From: Halopseudomonas salegens
GTDB taxonomy: Bacteria; Pseudomonadota; Gammaproteobacteria; Pseudomonadales; Pseudomonadaceae
Length of the DNA: 64,000 bases
NCBI RefSeq assembly: GCF_900105655.1
Contig: NZ_LT629787.1
Location: 2,852,001 to 2,916,000, forward strand
Direction: 5' to 3'
Position numbers and translations under genes: made by a program. Of the stretch, positions 45,014-54,395 are shown in pieces. A model generated the notes under the pieces. That model was not told the origin of the DNA. It saw only the letters and a program-made list of their open reading frames with translations, and did no database searches. Positions within the stretch are counted from its first letter, which is position 1. Each line of letters opens with the position of its first letter.

Positions 45014-47017
45014 ATGCAGACAAGATTCGGATGGCTATTGATCATTGTTGGCCTGTTTGCCGCAATGACGCAGGCACAGGCACAGGAGTCGCGTGCAGCG
45101 CTGCGCGACGCAGCAGGCACGGGCGTATTCCTGCTGCGCAGCGATACCCGGAGCGAGTGGGTTCCGGCCCTGCTGCTGAATACCGAGATGGACGTCGATA
45201 TCAGCGGCCCACTGGTTCAGGTACGCATTCGCCAGGAGTTTGCCAACCCTGGTCTGGCCTTTGCCGAAGGCCAGTATGTGCTGCCGATATCAGAACAGGC
45301 GGCCGTGCATGGCATGCTGCTGGAAATCGGCGAGCGGAAAATCCGTGGCCAGGTTCGCGAGCGTCAGGAGGCTCGGGCGCTATACCAGCAGGCGCGCGAC
45401 AGTGGCCAACGCACCGGCCTGGTGGAACAGAACCGACCCAACCTGTTCCGTACCTCGGTGGCCAATATCGGTGCCGGCGAAAGCATTGCCGTAACGCTCG
45501 AATATACCGAACTGCTGACGCCAGATGCCGGGCGCTTCAACCTGCGCCTGCCGCTGACCATGACACCGCGCTATACCCCGCAGCCCCAGCCCAGTGATTC
45601 GCCCGTTGCCGCCCCGGGACAACAACACGCCGTGGAGGGCCCGATAGTTGCCAACCTGCGACGGGAGGGTCCGTCACATCAGGCGCGACTGGATATCTAC
45701 CTGGATAGCGGCATGCAGCTCGACAACGTACATAGCCCCAGCCATCAGATCGAGCATGACTACGATGGGCGTGGCTATCAGGTTGAACTGACCCGAAACC
45801 CGGTGATCATGGACAGCGATTTTATTCTCGAGTGGGCATTGCCGGCTGACGCTGGCAACCAGGCCGCTCTGTTCAGTGAAACGCTTGATGACGGACACTA
45901 CGCGCTGTTGATGCTCTCTCCCGCTGACCGCCCGGTCAGTCAGGAGCGGCAGCCACGCGAGGTGCTATTGATCGTCGACACCTCCGGTTCCATGCAGGGC
46001 GAGCGTATGCGCCAGGCACGGCAAAGCCTGATCCATGCTCTGGGCCGGCTGCAACCGGACGATCGCTTCAACGTGCTGGAATTCAATCATCAGCATTCCC
46101 TGCTGTTCCGCCAACCGATGCCCGCCACCAGTGATCATCTCGCCGAGGCCCGCGACTGGATCACAGCCCTGCAAGCTGGTGGCGGTACCGAGATGCTGCC
46201 GGTGCTGCATGATGCACTGACCCAGCCGACTGAAGCCGGCTATCTGCGCCAGCTGGTCTTCATCACTGACGGCTCGGTGAGCAATGAGCAGGCCATTCTC
46301 AATTTGATTCAACGGCGTTTGCACAATGCCCGGGTGTTTACTGTCGGCATTGGTGCCGCACCCAACAGCTACCTGCTGCGCAAGGCAGCCGAAATGGGTC
46401 GCGGGCAGTTTACCCCGGTCAATGAGCGGGACGGCGTAGCCGACTCGATCAACCGCCTGTTCGACAAGCTCGAGGCTCCGGTCCTCACCGATTTGCGCAT
46501 CGAACTGGAAGAGGGTATCCAGGCAGACATCTGGCCCGAGCGCCTGCCCGACCTGTATGCCGGACAGCCTCTGGTGGTGGCACTGAAGCTCAACCGCCTG
46601 CCGGAATCCATCACGCTGCACGGTCACCAACCCGAGCCCTGGCAACAACAACTGTGGCTGCCCGAGTCGCAGCAGAACCCGGGAACGGCCAGGCTCTGGG
46701 CCCAGCGCAAGATCGATTCACTGATGGACCGCCTGACCCAGGGGACAGCCGAATCAGAGGTACGCGAAGCTGTACTTGACGTGGCGCTGCAGCACCAGTT
46801 GATGAGCCGCTATACCAGTTTTATCGCCATCGAAGAAACCCCGGTGCGCTCACCCGATGAGCCGCTACTGAGCCAGCAGGTCCCGAACCTCAACCCGGCG
46901 GACCATCATATGTATCCGCAAACTTCTCTGGGCTTGCTGCGCCTGTGGGTTTTGGCACTGGCCCTGTTTGCCGCTGCGCTGGCCCTGCTGCTCCACCGCC
47001 GGCCCAGCCATGCGTAA
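45014..47017 (+). CDS. VIT/vWA-domain sortase target protein
   Basis: A 667-aa exported protein of the marine proteobacterial sortase target group. A signal peptide (about 1-24, AMTQAQAQ) is followed by a VIT domain (about 40-170, VRIRQEFANPGLAFAEGQYV, REARALYQQARDSGQRTGLV-like) and a von Willebrand A domain with MIDAS DTSGSMQGERM. It ends with YPQTSLG, a hydrophobic helix and HRRPSHA. The C-terminal motif reads as a sortase signal, with YPQTS in place of LPxTG. AGGGAGA precedes ATG 45014. It overlaps the sortase gene by 8 bases, so enzyme and substrate are made together. Confidence 0.88.
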   Translation: MQTRFGWLLIIVGLFAAMTQAQAQESRAALRDAAGTGVFLLRSDTRSEWVPALLLNTEMDVDISGPLVQVRIRQEFANPGLAFAEGQYVLPISEQAAVHGMLLEIGERKIRGQVRERQEARALYQQARDSGQRTGLVEQNRPNLFRTSVANIGAGESIAVTLEYTELLTPDAGRFNLRLPLTMTPRYTPQPQPSDSPVAAPGQQHAVEGPIVANLRREGPSHQARLDIYLDSGMQLDNVHSPSHQIEHDYDGRGYQVELTRNPVIMDSDFILEWALPADAGNQAALFSETLDDGHYALLMLSPADRPVSQERQPREVLLIVDTSGSMQGERMRQARQSLIHALGRLQPDDRFNVLEFNHQHSLLFRQPMPATSDHLAEARDWITALQAGGGTEMLPVLHDALTQPTEAGYLRQLVFITDGSVSNEQAILNLIQRRLHNARVFTVGIGAAPNSYLLRKAAEMGRGQFTPVNERDGVADSINRLFDKLEAPVLTDLRIELEEGIQADIWPERLPDLYAGQPLVVALKLNRLPESITLHGHQPEPWQQQLWLPESQQNPGTARLWAQRKIDSLMDRLTQGTAESEVREAVLDVALQHQLMSRYTSFIAIEETPVRSPDEPLLSQQVPNLNPADHHMYPQTSLGLLRLWVLALALFAAALALLLHRRPSHA

Positions 47018-47573
47018 GTTGTTGATCGCCGCCCTGCTGCTCGCGGCTCTGGGACTGAGCGGTCAGGCCCTGTGGCTGCAGGCCAAAGCCGAAGTGGCGC
47101 AATGGCTGATCGCCCACGCCTGGCAGCAGCAACTGGTCGAAGGCCGGGTGGTGAAGCCCTGGTCCTGGGCTGACACCTGGCCAGTCGCGCGGCTGACCAC
47201 CCCGCAAGGTGAAGACCACTACGTCCTCGCCAGCCTCAGCGGTCAGGCGCTGGCATTCGGTCCGGGGCAACTCGACAATGGTGTCGCGCCCGGGCAGCTG
47301 GGCACTCTGCTGCTGGCGGGACACCAGGACAGCCACTTTGCTTTCCTGCAGCACCTCCAGCCCGGCGAGGTGCTGCAAGTCGAGGCACTTGACGGCCAAC
47401 GCTACCGCTACCGGGTCGGCCAGACCGACGTGGTCGACAGCCGCTACCGACAAATTGAATTGCAGCACGCCAGGGCTGAGCTGCGCCTGGTCACCTGCTA
47501 CCCATTTGCCGCCCTCAGCAGTGGCGGCCCGCTACGTTATGTGGTCAGCGCCTGGCTGGAGCACGAGGAATGA
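47010..47573 (+). CDS. Class GN sortase
   Basis: A 187-aa membrane-anchored transpeptidase of the proteobacterial (Gram-negative, class GN) sortase type. An N-terminal membrane helix (about 4-22) is followed by a sortase barrel with the catalytic triad His in LLLAGHQDSHF, Cys in LVTCYPF and Arg in GGPLRYVV. It should cleave the YPQTS-type signal of the upstream vWA protein. What the protein is joined to in a Gram-negative envelope is unknown. The start overlaps the end of the vWA gene, and its stop overlaps an in-frame upstream ATG of the regulator gene. Confidence 0.92.
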   Translation: MRKLLIAALLLAALGLSGQALWLQAKAEVAQWLIAHAWQQQLVEGRVVKPWSWADTWPVARLTTPQGEDHYVLASLSGQALAFGPGQLDNGVAPGQLGTLLLAGHQDSHFAFLQHLQPGEVLQVEALDGQRYRYRVGQTDVVDSRYRQIELQHARAELRLVTCYPFAALSSGGPLRYVVSAWLEHEE

Positions 47574-47632
47574 TTGCGCGCGTGCCGCCAATAGCGCCAC
47601 AATCGGGGCTCGCAGTTCAGGATGAGCAGCCC

Positions 47633-48334
47633 ATGGGCGATAGAATACTGATCATCGAGGATGAGCCGGCAATTGCCGATGCCCTGCTCTATGCCCTCGC
47701 TACCGAAGGTTTTGACACCCACTGGTGTGCATTGGCCGGTGACGGCATGGCCTGGCTGCAGCAGCAGCCGGTAGACTTGATCATGCTGGATGTGGGCCTG
47801 CCGGATGAAAGCGGCTTCGAGCTGTGTCGGCGCATTCGGCAATTTTCCAATGTCCCGGTGATGTTTCTGACCGCCCGCAAGGAAGAGGTCGACCGCATCG
47901 TCGGGCTGGAAATCGGCGCTGACGACTATGTCGTCAAGCCATTCAGCCCACGCGAGATATCTGCCCGGGTGCGTGCCATCCTGCGGCGTACCCGCGCACA
48001 GTCCCAACCGGAACACGAGCCTGACAGCGCCCTTTTCGAGCATGATGCCGAGCGTCGGCGTATCCGCTATCAGCAGCAGTGGCTGGAGTTGACCCGCTAC
48101 GAATACCTGATTCTCAGCGCCCTGTTGCGCCATCCCGAACATGTACTCAGTCGCGAGCAGTTGATGGATGCCGCCTGGGAAGATCCGGGCGCCAGCCTGG
48201 ACCGCGTGGTCGACACCCATATCAAGGGTATCCGAGTGAAGCTGAAAAAGATCCGCCCCGACCTCGACCCGATCATCACCCACCGAGGCCTCGGCTACAG
48301 CCTCGACCCACAGGCCGGCAGACAGCATCCATGA
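47633..48334 (+). CDS. creB: CreB-like response regulator
   Basis: A 233-aa OmpR/PhoB-type regulator. The receiver has acidic pocket EDE, phospho-Asp in LIMLDVGLPDESGFELCRRI, Thr in FLTARKEEVDR and Lys in VVKPFSPREISARVRAILRR. It has a C-terminal winged helix (LTRYEYLILSALLRHPEHVL). EVDRIVGLEIGADDYVVKPF and the whole layout match CreB. An ATG at 47570 would couple it to the sortase stop and add 21 residues; MGDRILIIEDEP at 47633 fits the family better. It is followed by a CreC-like kinase (ATGA overlap). Confidence 0.88.
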   Translation: MGDRILIIEDEPAIADALLYALATEGFDTHWCALAGDGMAWLQQQPVDLIMLDVGLPDESGFELCRRIRQFSNVPVMFLTARKEEVDRIVGLEIGADDYVVKPFSPREISARVRAILRRTRAQSQPEHEPDSALFEHDAERRRIRYQQQWLELTRYEYLILSALLRHPEHVLSREQLMDAAWEDPGASLDRVVDTHIKGIRVKLKKIRPDLDPIITHRGLGYSLDPQAGRQHP

Positions 48335-49779
48335 GCCTGAGCATCCGCATTCTGGTGGCCTGGTTCGTACTTGCCGGGCTGGCCACGGTGCTGTTCCTCA
48401 ACAGCATCCTCAACCAGCTGCCATCCTCGGTACGTCAGGCCAGTGAAGAGGTGCTGGTTGACAGCAGCAATCTGCTGGCCGAAGTTGCCGGCCTGCACTG
48501 GGATCAGGGCTTTGCCCAGGGTTCACCCTTTGCAGAAGCCGTCCAGCGCTATCAACAGCGTCAGCTGGACGCACTCATCTGGTCGCACCACAAAACCCGC
48601 CCCGAACTGCTAGTCTATCTCACCGACAGCCAGGGGCGGGTGCTGTTTCATACCGACCCGGCACTGATCGGTGAAGACTTCTCGAATTGGCGTGATGTTG
48701 CCCTGACCCTGCGCGGCGAATACGGTGCCCGCACTACCCGGACCACACCAGAGGACGAAAGCAGCAGTCACATGTATGTGGCTGCTCCGATCTACCATAA
48801 TGACGAGCTCAGGGGGGTAGTTGCCCTGGGCCAGCCAACCTCCAGCCTGCAACCCTTTATCACTCTGGCGCACGGTTATTTCTGGCAGCGCGGCGGGCTG
48901 ATTCTGCTCGGCGCCCTGCTACTGGGTGCGGCCCTGTCGATCTGGATCACCCGCTCTATCCGCCGCCTGGTCGAATACGTCGAACGGGTCCGAAATGGTG
49001 AACGGGTCAGTGCCCCCAGACTCGGCGAGCGGGAGCTTGATCGTCTGGCTCGGGCTACCGAAGCGATGCGCGCGGAAATTGATGGCAAGGCGTACGTCGA
49101 GCAGTACGTGCATACCCTGACCCATGAGATGAAGTCCCCCTTGTCGGCCATCCGCGGGGCCGCCGAATTGCTTCAGGAAGGGGATGTACCGGCTCTGGCA
49201 CGGGAACGCTTTCTGGCCAATATCGACAGTGAGTCTCAACGCCTGCAGCGGCTGGTTGAGCGGCTGCTGTCGCTGGCCAGCGTGGAAAAGCGACAGCATC
49301 TGGAGCAGGCCGAATCACTCGACCTGGCTGAGCTGGCCGCTCGCGAACTGGAGTCCAAGCAACCGTTGGCGGAAAAAAAACAGCTTGCTTTGCAATTGAT
49401 CCGGACTGATGACTGTCACCTGCGCGGCGAGGCGTTTCTGCTCGAACAAGCCATCAGCAACCTGCTCGACAACGCCATCGAATTCAGCCTGTCCGGCGGC
49501 CAGGTGACCTTGCGGATCAGCGCGCACGCTCAACAGTTACGCCTGACGGTCAGCAACGACGGCCCGCCGGTGCCGGACTACGCAATGGATCGGGTGTTCG
49601 AACGGTTCTACTCACTGCCGCGCCCGGACGGACAACGCAAGAGTACCGGGCTCGGGCTGAGCTTCGTCCGCGAAGTTGCCCAGCTGCATCAGGGATCCGT
49701 TGAGCTGCGCAATCGCCCTGAAGGGGGTGTGGAGGTCTGCCTGAACCTGCCACGCCAGCCACAGCAAGGCCGTCGCTAG
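48331..49779 (+). CDS. creC: CreC-like sensor histidine kinase
   Basis: A 482-aa inner-membrane sensor kinase. TM1 is about residues 5-25, then a periplasmic sensor (about 26-180) with the CreC-type stretch WRDVALTLRGEYGARTTRTT and HMYVAAPIYHNDELRGVVAL. TM2 is about 190-212, then HAMP, HisKA with phospho-His in HTLTHEMKSPLSAIRGAAEL, and an ATPase domain (NLLDNAIEF, STGLGLSFVREVAQLHQGSV). It overlaps creB by ATGA. In P. aeruginosa creBC is followed by creD; here creD is absent and creBC is preceded by vWA and sortase genes. Confidence 0.88.
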   Translation: MSLSIRILVAWFVLAGLATVLFLNSILNQLPSSVRQASEEVLVDSSNLLAEVAGLHWDQGFAQGSPFAEAVQRYQQRQLDALIWSHHKTRPELLVYLTDSQGRVLFHTDPALIGEDFSNWRDVALTLRGEYGARTTRTTPEDESSSHMYVAAPIYHNDELRGVVALGQPTSSLQPFITLAHGYFWQRGGLILLGALLLGAALSIWITRSIRRLVEYVERVRNGERVSAPRLGERELDRLARATEAMRAEIDGKAYVEQYVHTLTHEMKSPLSAIRGAAELLQEGDVPALARERFLANIDSESQRLQRLVERLLSLASVEKRQHLEQAESLDLAELAARELESKQPLAEKKQLALQLIRTDDCHLRGEAFLLEQAISNLLDNAIEFSLSGGQVTLRISAHAQQLRLTVSNDGPPVPDYAMDRVFERFYSLPRPDGQRKSTGLGLSFVREVAQLHQGSVELRNRPEGGVEVCLNLPRQPQQGRR

Positions 49780-49797
49780 GCGGGCAGAACAGACAGC

Positions 49798-49822
49798 AGC
49801 GCCACCCGGCGGATGGCGCTTT
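49798..49822. terminator. Possible hairpin terminator between creC and gcvP
   Basis: A 7-bp stem AGCGCCA/TGGCGCT (49798-49804 with 49814-49820) lies between the converging creC and gcvP ends. It is not followed by a clear T-run, so termination is uncertain. Confidence 0.35.
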
Positions 49823-49827
49823 GCGCT

Positions 49828-52710
49828 TCAGCCTTCGTAGGACTCGATCGGCGGGCAGGCGCAGAACAGGTTGCGATCGCCGTAGACGTTATCGATACGG
49901 TTCACCGACGGCCAGAATTTGTTGGCCGCCACCCAGGCTTGCGGAAATACCGCCTGTTGCCGGGAATAAGGCCGCTCCCAGTCACCAGTGATGTCGGCCA
50001 GGGTGTGCGGGGCATGGCGCAACGGATTATCGTCTTCCGGCCACTCGCCCTGCTCGACCTGGCTGATTTCACTGCGGATGCTCAACATGGCATCGACAAA
50101 ACGATCCAGCTCGGCCTTGGACTCGCTCTCGGTCGGCTCGATCATCAGCGTGCCGGCGACCGGGAAAGACATGGTCGGCGCGTGGAAGCCAAAATCCATC
50201 AGCCGTTTGGCAACATCTTCCTCGGTAATACCCGAGGCCGCCTTGAGCGGGCGAATATCAATGATGCATTCATGCGCTACACGTCCATTTCGACCGCTGT
50301 AGAGCACCGGATAGGCCTCGCCGAGCCGCTTGGCCAGGTAGTTGGCATTCAGAATCGCCACTTCGGTGGCCTGGCGCAGGCCAGACGCCCCCATCAACGC
50401 AATATAGGTCCAACTGATCGGCAGAATGCTCGCGCTGCCCCAGGGCGCGGCGCTGACTGCGCCATTGCCCGGGTGCGGACCGTCCAGCGGCACCACCGGA
50501 TGGTTGGCAACGAAGCGCGCCAGATGCGCCTTGACTCCGATCGGCCCCATACCCGGGCCGCCGCCGCCATGCGGGATACAGAACGTCTTGTGCAGGTTCA
50601 TGTGTGATACGTCGGCACCAATATCTGCCGGACGGGTCAGCGCGACCTGAGCATTCAGGTTGGCGCCATCCATGTACACCTGACCGCCATGCTCGTGGGT
50701 TATAGCGCAGATCTCACGGATTCCCTCTTCGTATACGCCGTGGGTCGACGGGTAGGTAATCATCAGACAGGACAGGTTGGCCGCGTTGTCAGCCGCTTTT
50801 TGCCGCAGGTCCGCAACATCCACATTGCCCTGCTCGTCGCAGTTGACCAGCACTACGCGCATGCTGGCCATCATCGCTGAAGCCGGGTTGGTGCCGTGCG
50901 CCGACGTCGGAATCAGACAGATATTGCGATGCCCTTCCCCGTTTGCCTCATGGAATTTCCGAATGGCCAACAGCCCGGCATACTCGCCCTGCGCGCCGGA
51001 ATTGGGTTGCATGCAAATGGCATCGAAACCGGTAATCTCGCGCAGCATGGCTTCCAGCTCGGCAATCATCACCTGATAGCCTTCAGCCTGGGCCAGTGGC
51101 GCGAAGGGGTGCAACTGACCGAACTCGGGCCAGGTAATCGGGATCATTTCCGTGGTCGCGTTCAACTTCATGGTGCAGGAACCGAGCGGAATCATCGAGT
51201 GGTTCAACGCCAGGTCCTTGTTTTCCAGCGACTTGATATAGCGCAGCATCTCGGTTTCCGAGTGATAGCTGTTGAACACCGGATGAGCGAGGAATGCAGA
51301 CTGGCGCTGCAACCCGGCCGGTATGCCCGGCTCGCCAGTGATCGCAGCATCCAGCTCGGCTACGGCCAGGCCGTGGCTATCACCAACGAAACAGGCCAGC
51401 AGGGTCTGGACCGTGCTGCGCGTGGTGCTTTCATCCAGGCTTGCGCCCAGCGTGTCGGCATCGATCAGCCGCAGGTTGATCCGGGCATTGCGAGCGCGCT
51501 CGACAATGGATCCGGCACGGCCTGGCACCTTGAGCGTCAAGGTATCGAAAAAGTGCTGATTGACGCGCTCGATGCCGGCCGCAGCCAGCCCCTCAGCCAG
51601 AATCGCAGTCAGCCGCTGGACCCGACGCGCAATGGTCCGCAAGCCTTCCGGGCCATGGTAGACCGCATAGAAGCTGGCAATATTGGCCAGCAGTACCTGG
51701 GCGGTACAGATATTCGAGTTGGCCTTCTCGCGGCGAATGTGCTGCTCGCGGGTTTGCAGTGCCATACGCAGTGCACGGTTGCCGCGGGTATCCACCGAAA
51801 CGCCGATGATCCGGCCGGGCATGGCCCGCTTGTAGGCATCACGGGTAGCAAAGAAAGCGGCGTGCGGGCCGCCGTACCCCATGGGCACACCGAAGCGCTG
51901 GGCACTGCCAAACACCACATCGGCCCCCAGCTCACCCGGCGGCGTCAGCAGGACCAGGCTGAGCAGATCCGCACCGACGCAAGCGAGGCCTTTCTGTGCC
52001 TGGACCTGCTCGATCAATGGTTTGAGATCACGAATGTCGCCCCATGTCGTCGGATACTGGAACAACGCCCCGAAGACCTCATGCTCACCCAGGGTCGACA
52101 CATCGGCAACCACGGTTTCGAAACCAAAAGCCTCGGCACGGTTGCAGACTACCGAGATGGTCTGCGGGTGGCAGTCATGGTCGACAAAGAACAGGTTGCT
52201 CTTGCTCTTGGCCACTCGCTTGGCCAGCGCCATCGCTTCGGCCGCAGCCGTGGCTTCATCCAGCAAGGAGGCGCTGGCCAGCTCCATGCCGGTGAGGTCG
52301 ATGGTCACCTGCTGGAAGTTCAGCAAGGCTTCCAGGCGGCCCTGGGCAATTTCCGGCTGATAAGGCGTGTAGGCGGTATACCAGCCCGGGTTTTCCAGCA
52401 CATTGCGCAGAATCACTGTCGGCGTCAGGGTGTTGTGATATCCCATACCAATGCACGAGGTGTACACCTGATTCTTGCTCGCGATCCCCTTCAGGTAGGT
52501 CAGCACCTCGGCTTCACTGCGGGGGCCAGCCAAACCGAGCAGGTCATCGCGCAGAATGCTCTGTGGCACCGTTTGTCGAATCAGCTCAGCCAGCGAGGGC
52601 GCACCCAGGGTGTCCAGCATGGCTTGTTGTTCGGCTGCATCCGGGCCGATATGGCGGCGAATGAAGTCGTCAGTCTGTTCGAGGTCAGTAAGGCTTGGGG
52701 TATGACTCAT
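49828..52710 (-). CDS. gcvP: Glycine dehydrogenase (decarboxylating), P-protein
   Basis: A 960-aa PLP enzyme of the glycine cleavage system. It decarboxylates glycine and passes aminomethyl to lipoyl-GcvH. Both homologous halves are present. The PLP-binding Lys lies in [20 protein letters not shown], with glycine-rich loop [23 protein letters not shown] 52710 ([20 protein letters not shown]) is the family start. It is the last gene of gcvT-gcvH-gcvP, but a terminator-like hairpin separates it from gcvH. Confidence 0.97.
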   Translation of the reverse strand: MSHTPSLTDLEQTDDFIRRHIGPDAAEQQAMLDTLGAPSLAELIRQTVPQSILRDDLLGLAGPRSEAEVLTYLKGIASKNQVYTSCIGMGYHNTLTPTVILRNVLENPGWYTAYTPYQPEIAQGRLEALLNFQQVTIDLTGMELASASLLDEATAAAEAMALAKRVAKSKSNLFFVDHDCHPQTISVVCNRAEAFGFETVVADVSTLGEHEVFGALFQYPTTWGDIRDLKPLIEQVQAQKGLACVGADLLSLVLLTPPGELGADVVFGSAQRFGVPMGYGGPHAAFFATRDAYKRAMPGRIIGVSVDTRGNRALRMALQTREQHIRREKANSNICTAQVLLANIASFYAVYHGPEGLRTIARRVQRLTAILAEGLAAAGIERVNQHFFDTLTLKVPGRAGSIVERARNARINLRLIDADTLGASLDESTTRSTVQTLLACFVGDSHGLAVAELDAAITGEPGIPAGLQRQSAFLAHPVFNSYHSETEMLRYIKSLENKDLALNHSMIPLGSCTMKLNATTEMIPITWPEFGQLHPFAPLAQAEGYQVMIAELEAMLREITGFDAICMQPNSGAQGEYAGLLAIRKFHEANGEGHRNICLIPTSAHGTNPASAMMASMRVVLVNCDEQGNVDVADLRQKAADNAANLSCLMITYPSTHGVYEEGIREICAITHEHGGQVYMDGANLNAQVALTRPADIGADVSHMNLHKTFCIPHGGGGPGMGPIGVKAHLARFVANHPVVPLDGPHPGNGAVSAAPWGSASILPISWTYIALMGASGLRQATEVAILNANYLAKRLGEAYPVLYSGRNGRVAHECIIDIRPLKAASGITEEDVAKRLMDFGFHAPTMSFPVAGTLMIEPTESESKAELDRFVDAMLSIRSEISQVEQGEWPEDDNPLRHAPHTLADITGDWERPYSRQQAVFPQAWVAANKFWPSVNRIDNVYGDRNLFCACPPIESYEG

Positions 52711-52738
52711 CGGGGTACCTGCTCGGGGTAATAAATAC

Positions 52739-52766
52739 AAAAGCCCTGAAATAGCTCAGGGCTTTG
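52739..52766 (-). terminator. Terminator-like hairpin between gcvH and gcvP
   Basis: A 9-bp stem (52741-52749 with 52756-52764) and 6-base loop. On the minus strand it is followed by TTGTATTTATT. It lies inside the gcvT-gcvH-gcvP series, so it may act as a partial terminator that lowers gcvP relative to gcvTH, or gcvP may have its own promoter. Confidence 0.65.
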
Positions 52767-52786
52767 CAGCAAGATCGGACCATGGA

Positions 52787-53167
52787 TCAGATCGAGGCGC
52801 CGTAGGCCTCGGCATCCAGCAACTTGTCCAGTTCACTACTGTCACTGGGCTTGATTCTGAAGAACCAGGCCTCGCCATAGGGGTCGCCATTGACGGCTTC
52901 CGGGGCCTCATCCAGGCTGTCATTGATGGCAATTACTTCGCCACTCACCGGTGCGTAGATGTCGGAAGCGGCTTTGACCGATTCCACTACCGCACACTCT
53001 TCACCAGCGCTGACCGTGCGGCCAACCTCGGGCAACTCGACAAAAACCACGTCACCGAGCAGATCCTGGGCATGGTCGGTAATGCCGATGGTCAGAGTGC
53101 CATCAGACTCTTCGCGTACCCATTCATGACTGCTGGCGTAGCGCAATTCGGCGGGAATAGTGCTCAT
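52787..53167 (-). CDS. gcvH: Glycine cleavage system H protein
   Basis: A 126-aa lipoyl carrier that shuttles the aminomethyl group between P, T and L proteins. Lipoylation Lys is in [19 protein letters not shown]; the N-terminal segment is [16 protein letters not shown]. Start ATG 53167 ([17 protein letters not shown]) is preceded by GAGGA. It lies 35 bases after gcvT. Confidence 0.96.
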   Translation of the reverse strand: MSTIPAELRYASSHEWVREESDGTLTIGITDHAQDLLGDVVFVELPEVGRTVSAGEECAVVESVKAASDIYAPVSGEVIAINDSLDEAPEAVNGDPYGEAWFFRIKPSDSSELDKLLDAEAYGASI

Positions 53168-53202
53168 GTTGATATCCTCGAAACAGTAAAAAAATACTTG
53201 GC

Positions 53203-54288
53203 TCAACCGTGCAACGGTTGCCCATGACGGACGAAACCGGGTTTGACCACCTGTACATCCAGTAATTTGCCGCGAATTTCGACCTGAGCCGTGCTGCCGG
53301 TTTCCCGCGGCACACGCGCCAGCGCAATCGAACAGCCCAGCGTCGGCGAGAAGCTGCCACTGGTGATTTCACCCTCGCCAACACCGGGCACAATCACTGT
53401 CTGGTGGCCGCGCAAAACCGCGCGCTGCTGCAGAATCAGCCCCACCTGTTTCGGCTGATCACCGGCGGCGCGCTGGGCTGCCAGTGCTTCCCGACCGATA
53501 AACTCGCGCTCGGCCGGTTCCCAGGCGATGGTCCAGGCCATATTGGCCGCCAGCGGCGAAACGCTTTCATCCATATCCGACCCGTACAGGTTCATACCGG
53601 CCTCCAACCGCAGGGTATCGCGAGCTCCCAGGCCACAAGGGGCACAACCCGCTTTCAGCAAAGCATCCCAGAACGCCGGCGCCTCCTCGGCAGGCAAGAT
53701 GATTTCCAGACCGTCTTCGCCGGTATAGCCGGTGCGCCCGATAAACCAGTCACCTTCCGGCAGCCCCTGGAAGGGTTTCAGATCATTGATCAAGGCGGCG
53801 CGCGCATCAGTCACCACGCTCTTGCATACATCCAGTGCGCGCGGCCCCTGCACAGCCAGCATGGCCAGATCATCCCGCTCGCGCAGGGTAACCGCAAAGC
53901 CCTCCGCCTGCTGCTGCATCCAGGCCAGGTCCTTGTCCCGCGTGGCGGCATTGACTACCACCCGATACCCGCTGGCGAACAGATAGACGATGAGATCATC
54001 AATCACCCCGCCCTGCTCATTGAGCATGCCACTGTACAGCGCCTTGCCGTCGATGCTCAGCCGCGCCACGTCATTGGCCAGCAAGTATTGCAGATAGGCT
54101 TTGGCCTCGCTGCCGCTGACATCCACCACCGTCATGTGCGACACATCGAACACGCCCAGTTCACGCCGTACCTGGTGATGTTCTTCCAGCTGTGAACCAT
54201 AGTGCAAAGGCATGTCCCAACCACCAAAATCAACCATTTTGCCGCCGGCGGCCAGGTGTTTGTCATACAGCGGAGTGCGCATACCCAT
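53203..54288 (-). CDS. gcvT: Aminomethyltransferase (glycine cleavage T protein)
   Basis: A 361-aa folate-dependent enzyme that releases ammonia and forms methylene-THF from the H-protein intermediate. Motifs are [40 protein letters not shown] and the C-terminal [20 protein letters not shown]. The frame is open 70 codons upstream, but [17 protein letters not shown] is the family start and AAGGA lies 7 bases before it. It is first of the gcv series; a leader hairpin lies upstream. Confidence 0.95.
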   Translation of the reverse strand: MGMRTPLYDKHLAAGGKMVDFGGWDMPLHYGSQLEEHHQVRRELGVFDVSHMTVVDVSGSEAKAYLQYLLANDVARLSIDGKALYSGMLNEQGGVIDDLIVYLFASGYRVVVNAATRDKDLAWMQQQAEGFAVTLRERDDLAMLAVQGPRALDVCKSVVTDARAALINDLKPFQGLPEGDWFIGRTGYTGEDGLEIILPAEEAPAFWDALLKAGCAPCGLGARDTLRLEAGMNLYGSDMDESVSPLAANMAWTIAWEPAEREFIGREALAAQRAAGDQPKQVGLILQQRAVLRGHQTVIVPGVGEGEITSGSFSPTLGCSIALARVPRETGSTAQVEIRGKLLDVQVVKPGFVRHGQPLHG

Positions 54289-54343
54289 TCGGACATCCTT
54301 CAGATCGGGGGTCGGAAAGGCGCAATTGTAGCCGCATTCAGGG

Positions 54344-54384
54344 GGCTTTGTGCAGTCCGGCGTGACAGCCGGCGGTACAAAGCC
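54344..54384 (-). other. Hairpin in the leader region upstream of gcvT
   Basis: An 8-bp stem GGCTTTGT/ACAAAGCC (54344-54351 with 54377-54384) encloses a second stem around CCGGC/GCCGG. It lies between the fbpB stop and the gcvT start, with no T-run after it on the minus strand. It may be a 5' leader structure or a weak terminator. The 107-base gap is too short for a tandem glycine riboswitch, and I see no core motif of one. Confidence 0.4.
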
Positions 54385-54395
54385 GCATCCCGGGC

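Noticed and set aside
50896..52731. A 611-codon plus-strand open frame opposite gcvP.
   Set aside because: It is a shadow of the GC-rich gcvP coding strand, with no recognisable family and no suitable start signal.
54289..54395. A glycine riboswitch before gcvT.
   Set aside because: The gap is only 107 bases and the conserved riboswitch core segments are absent.
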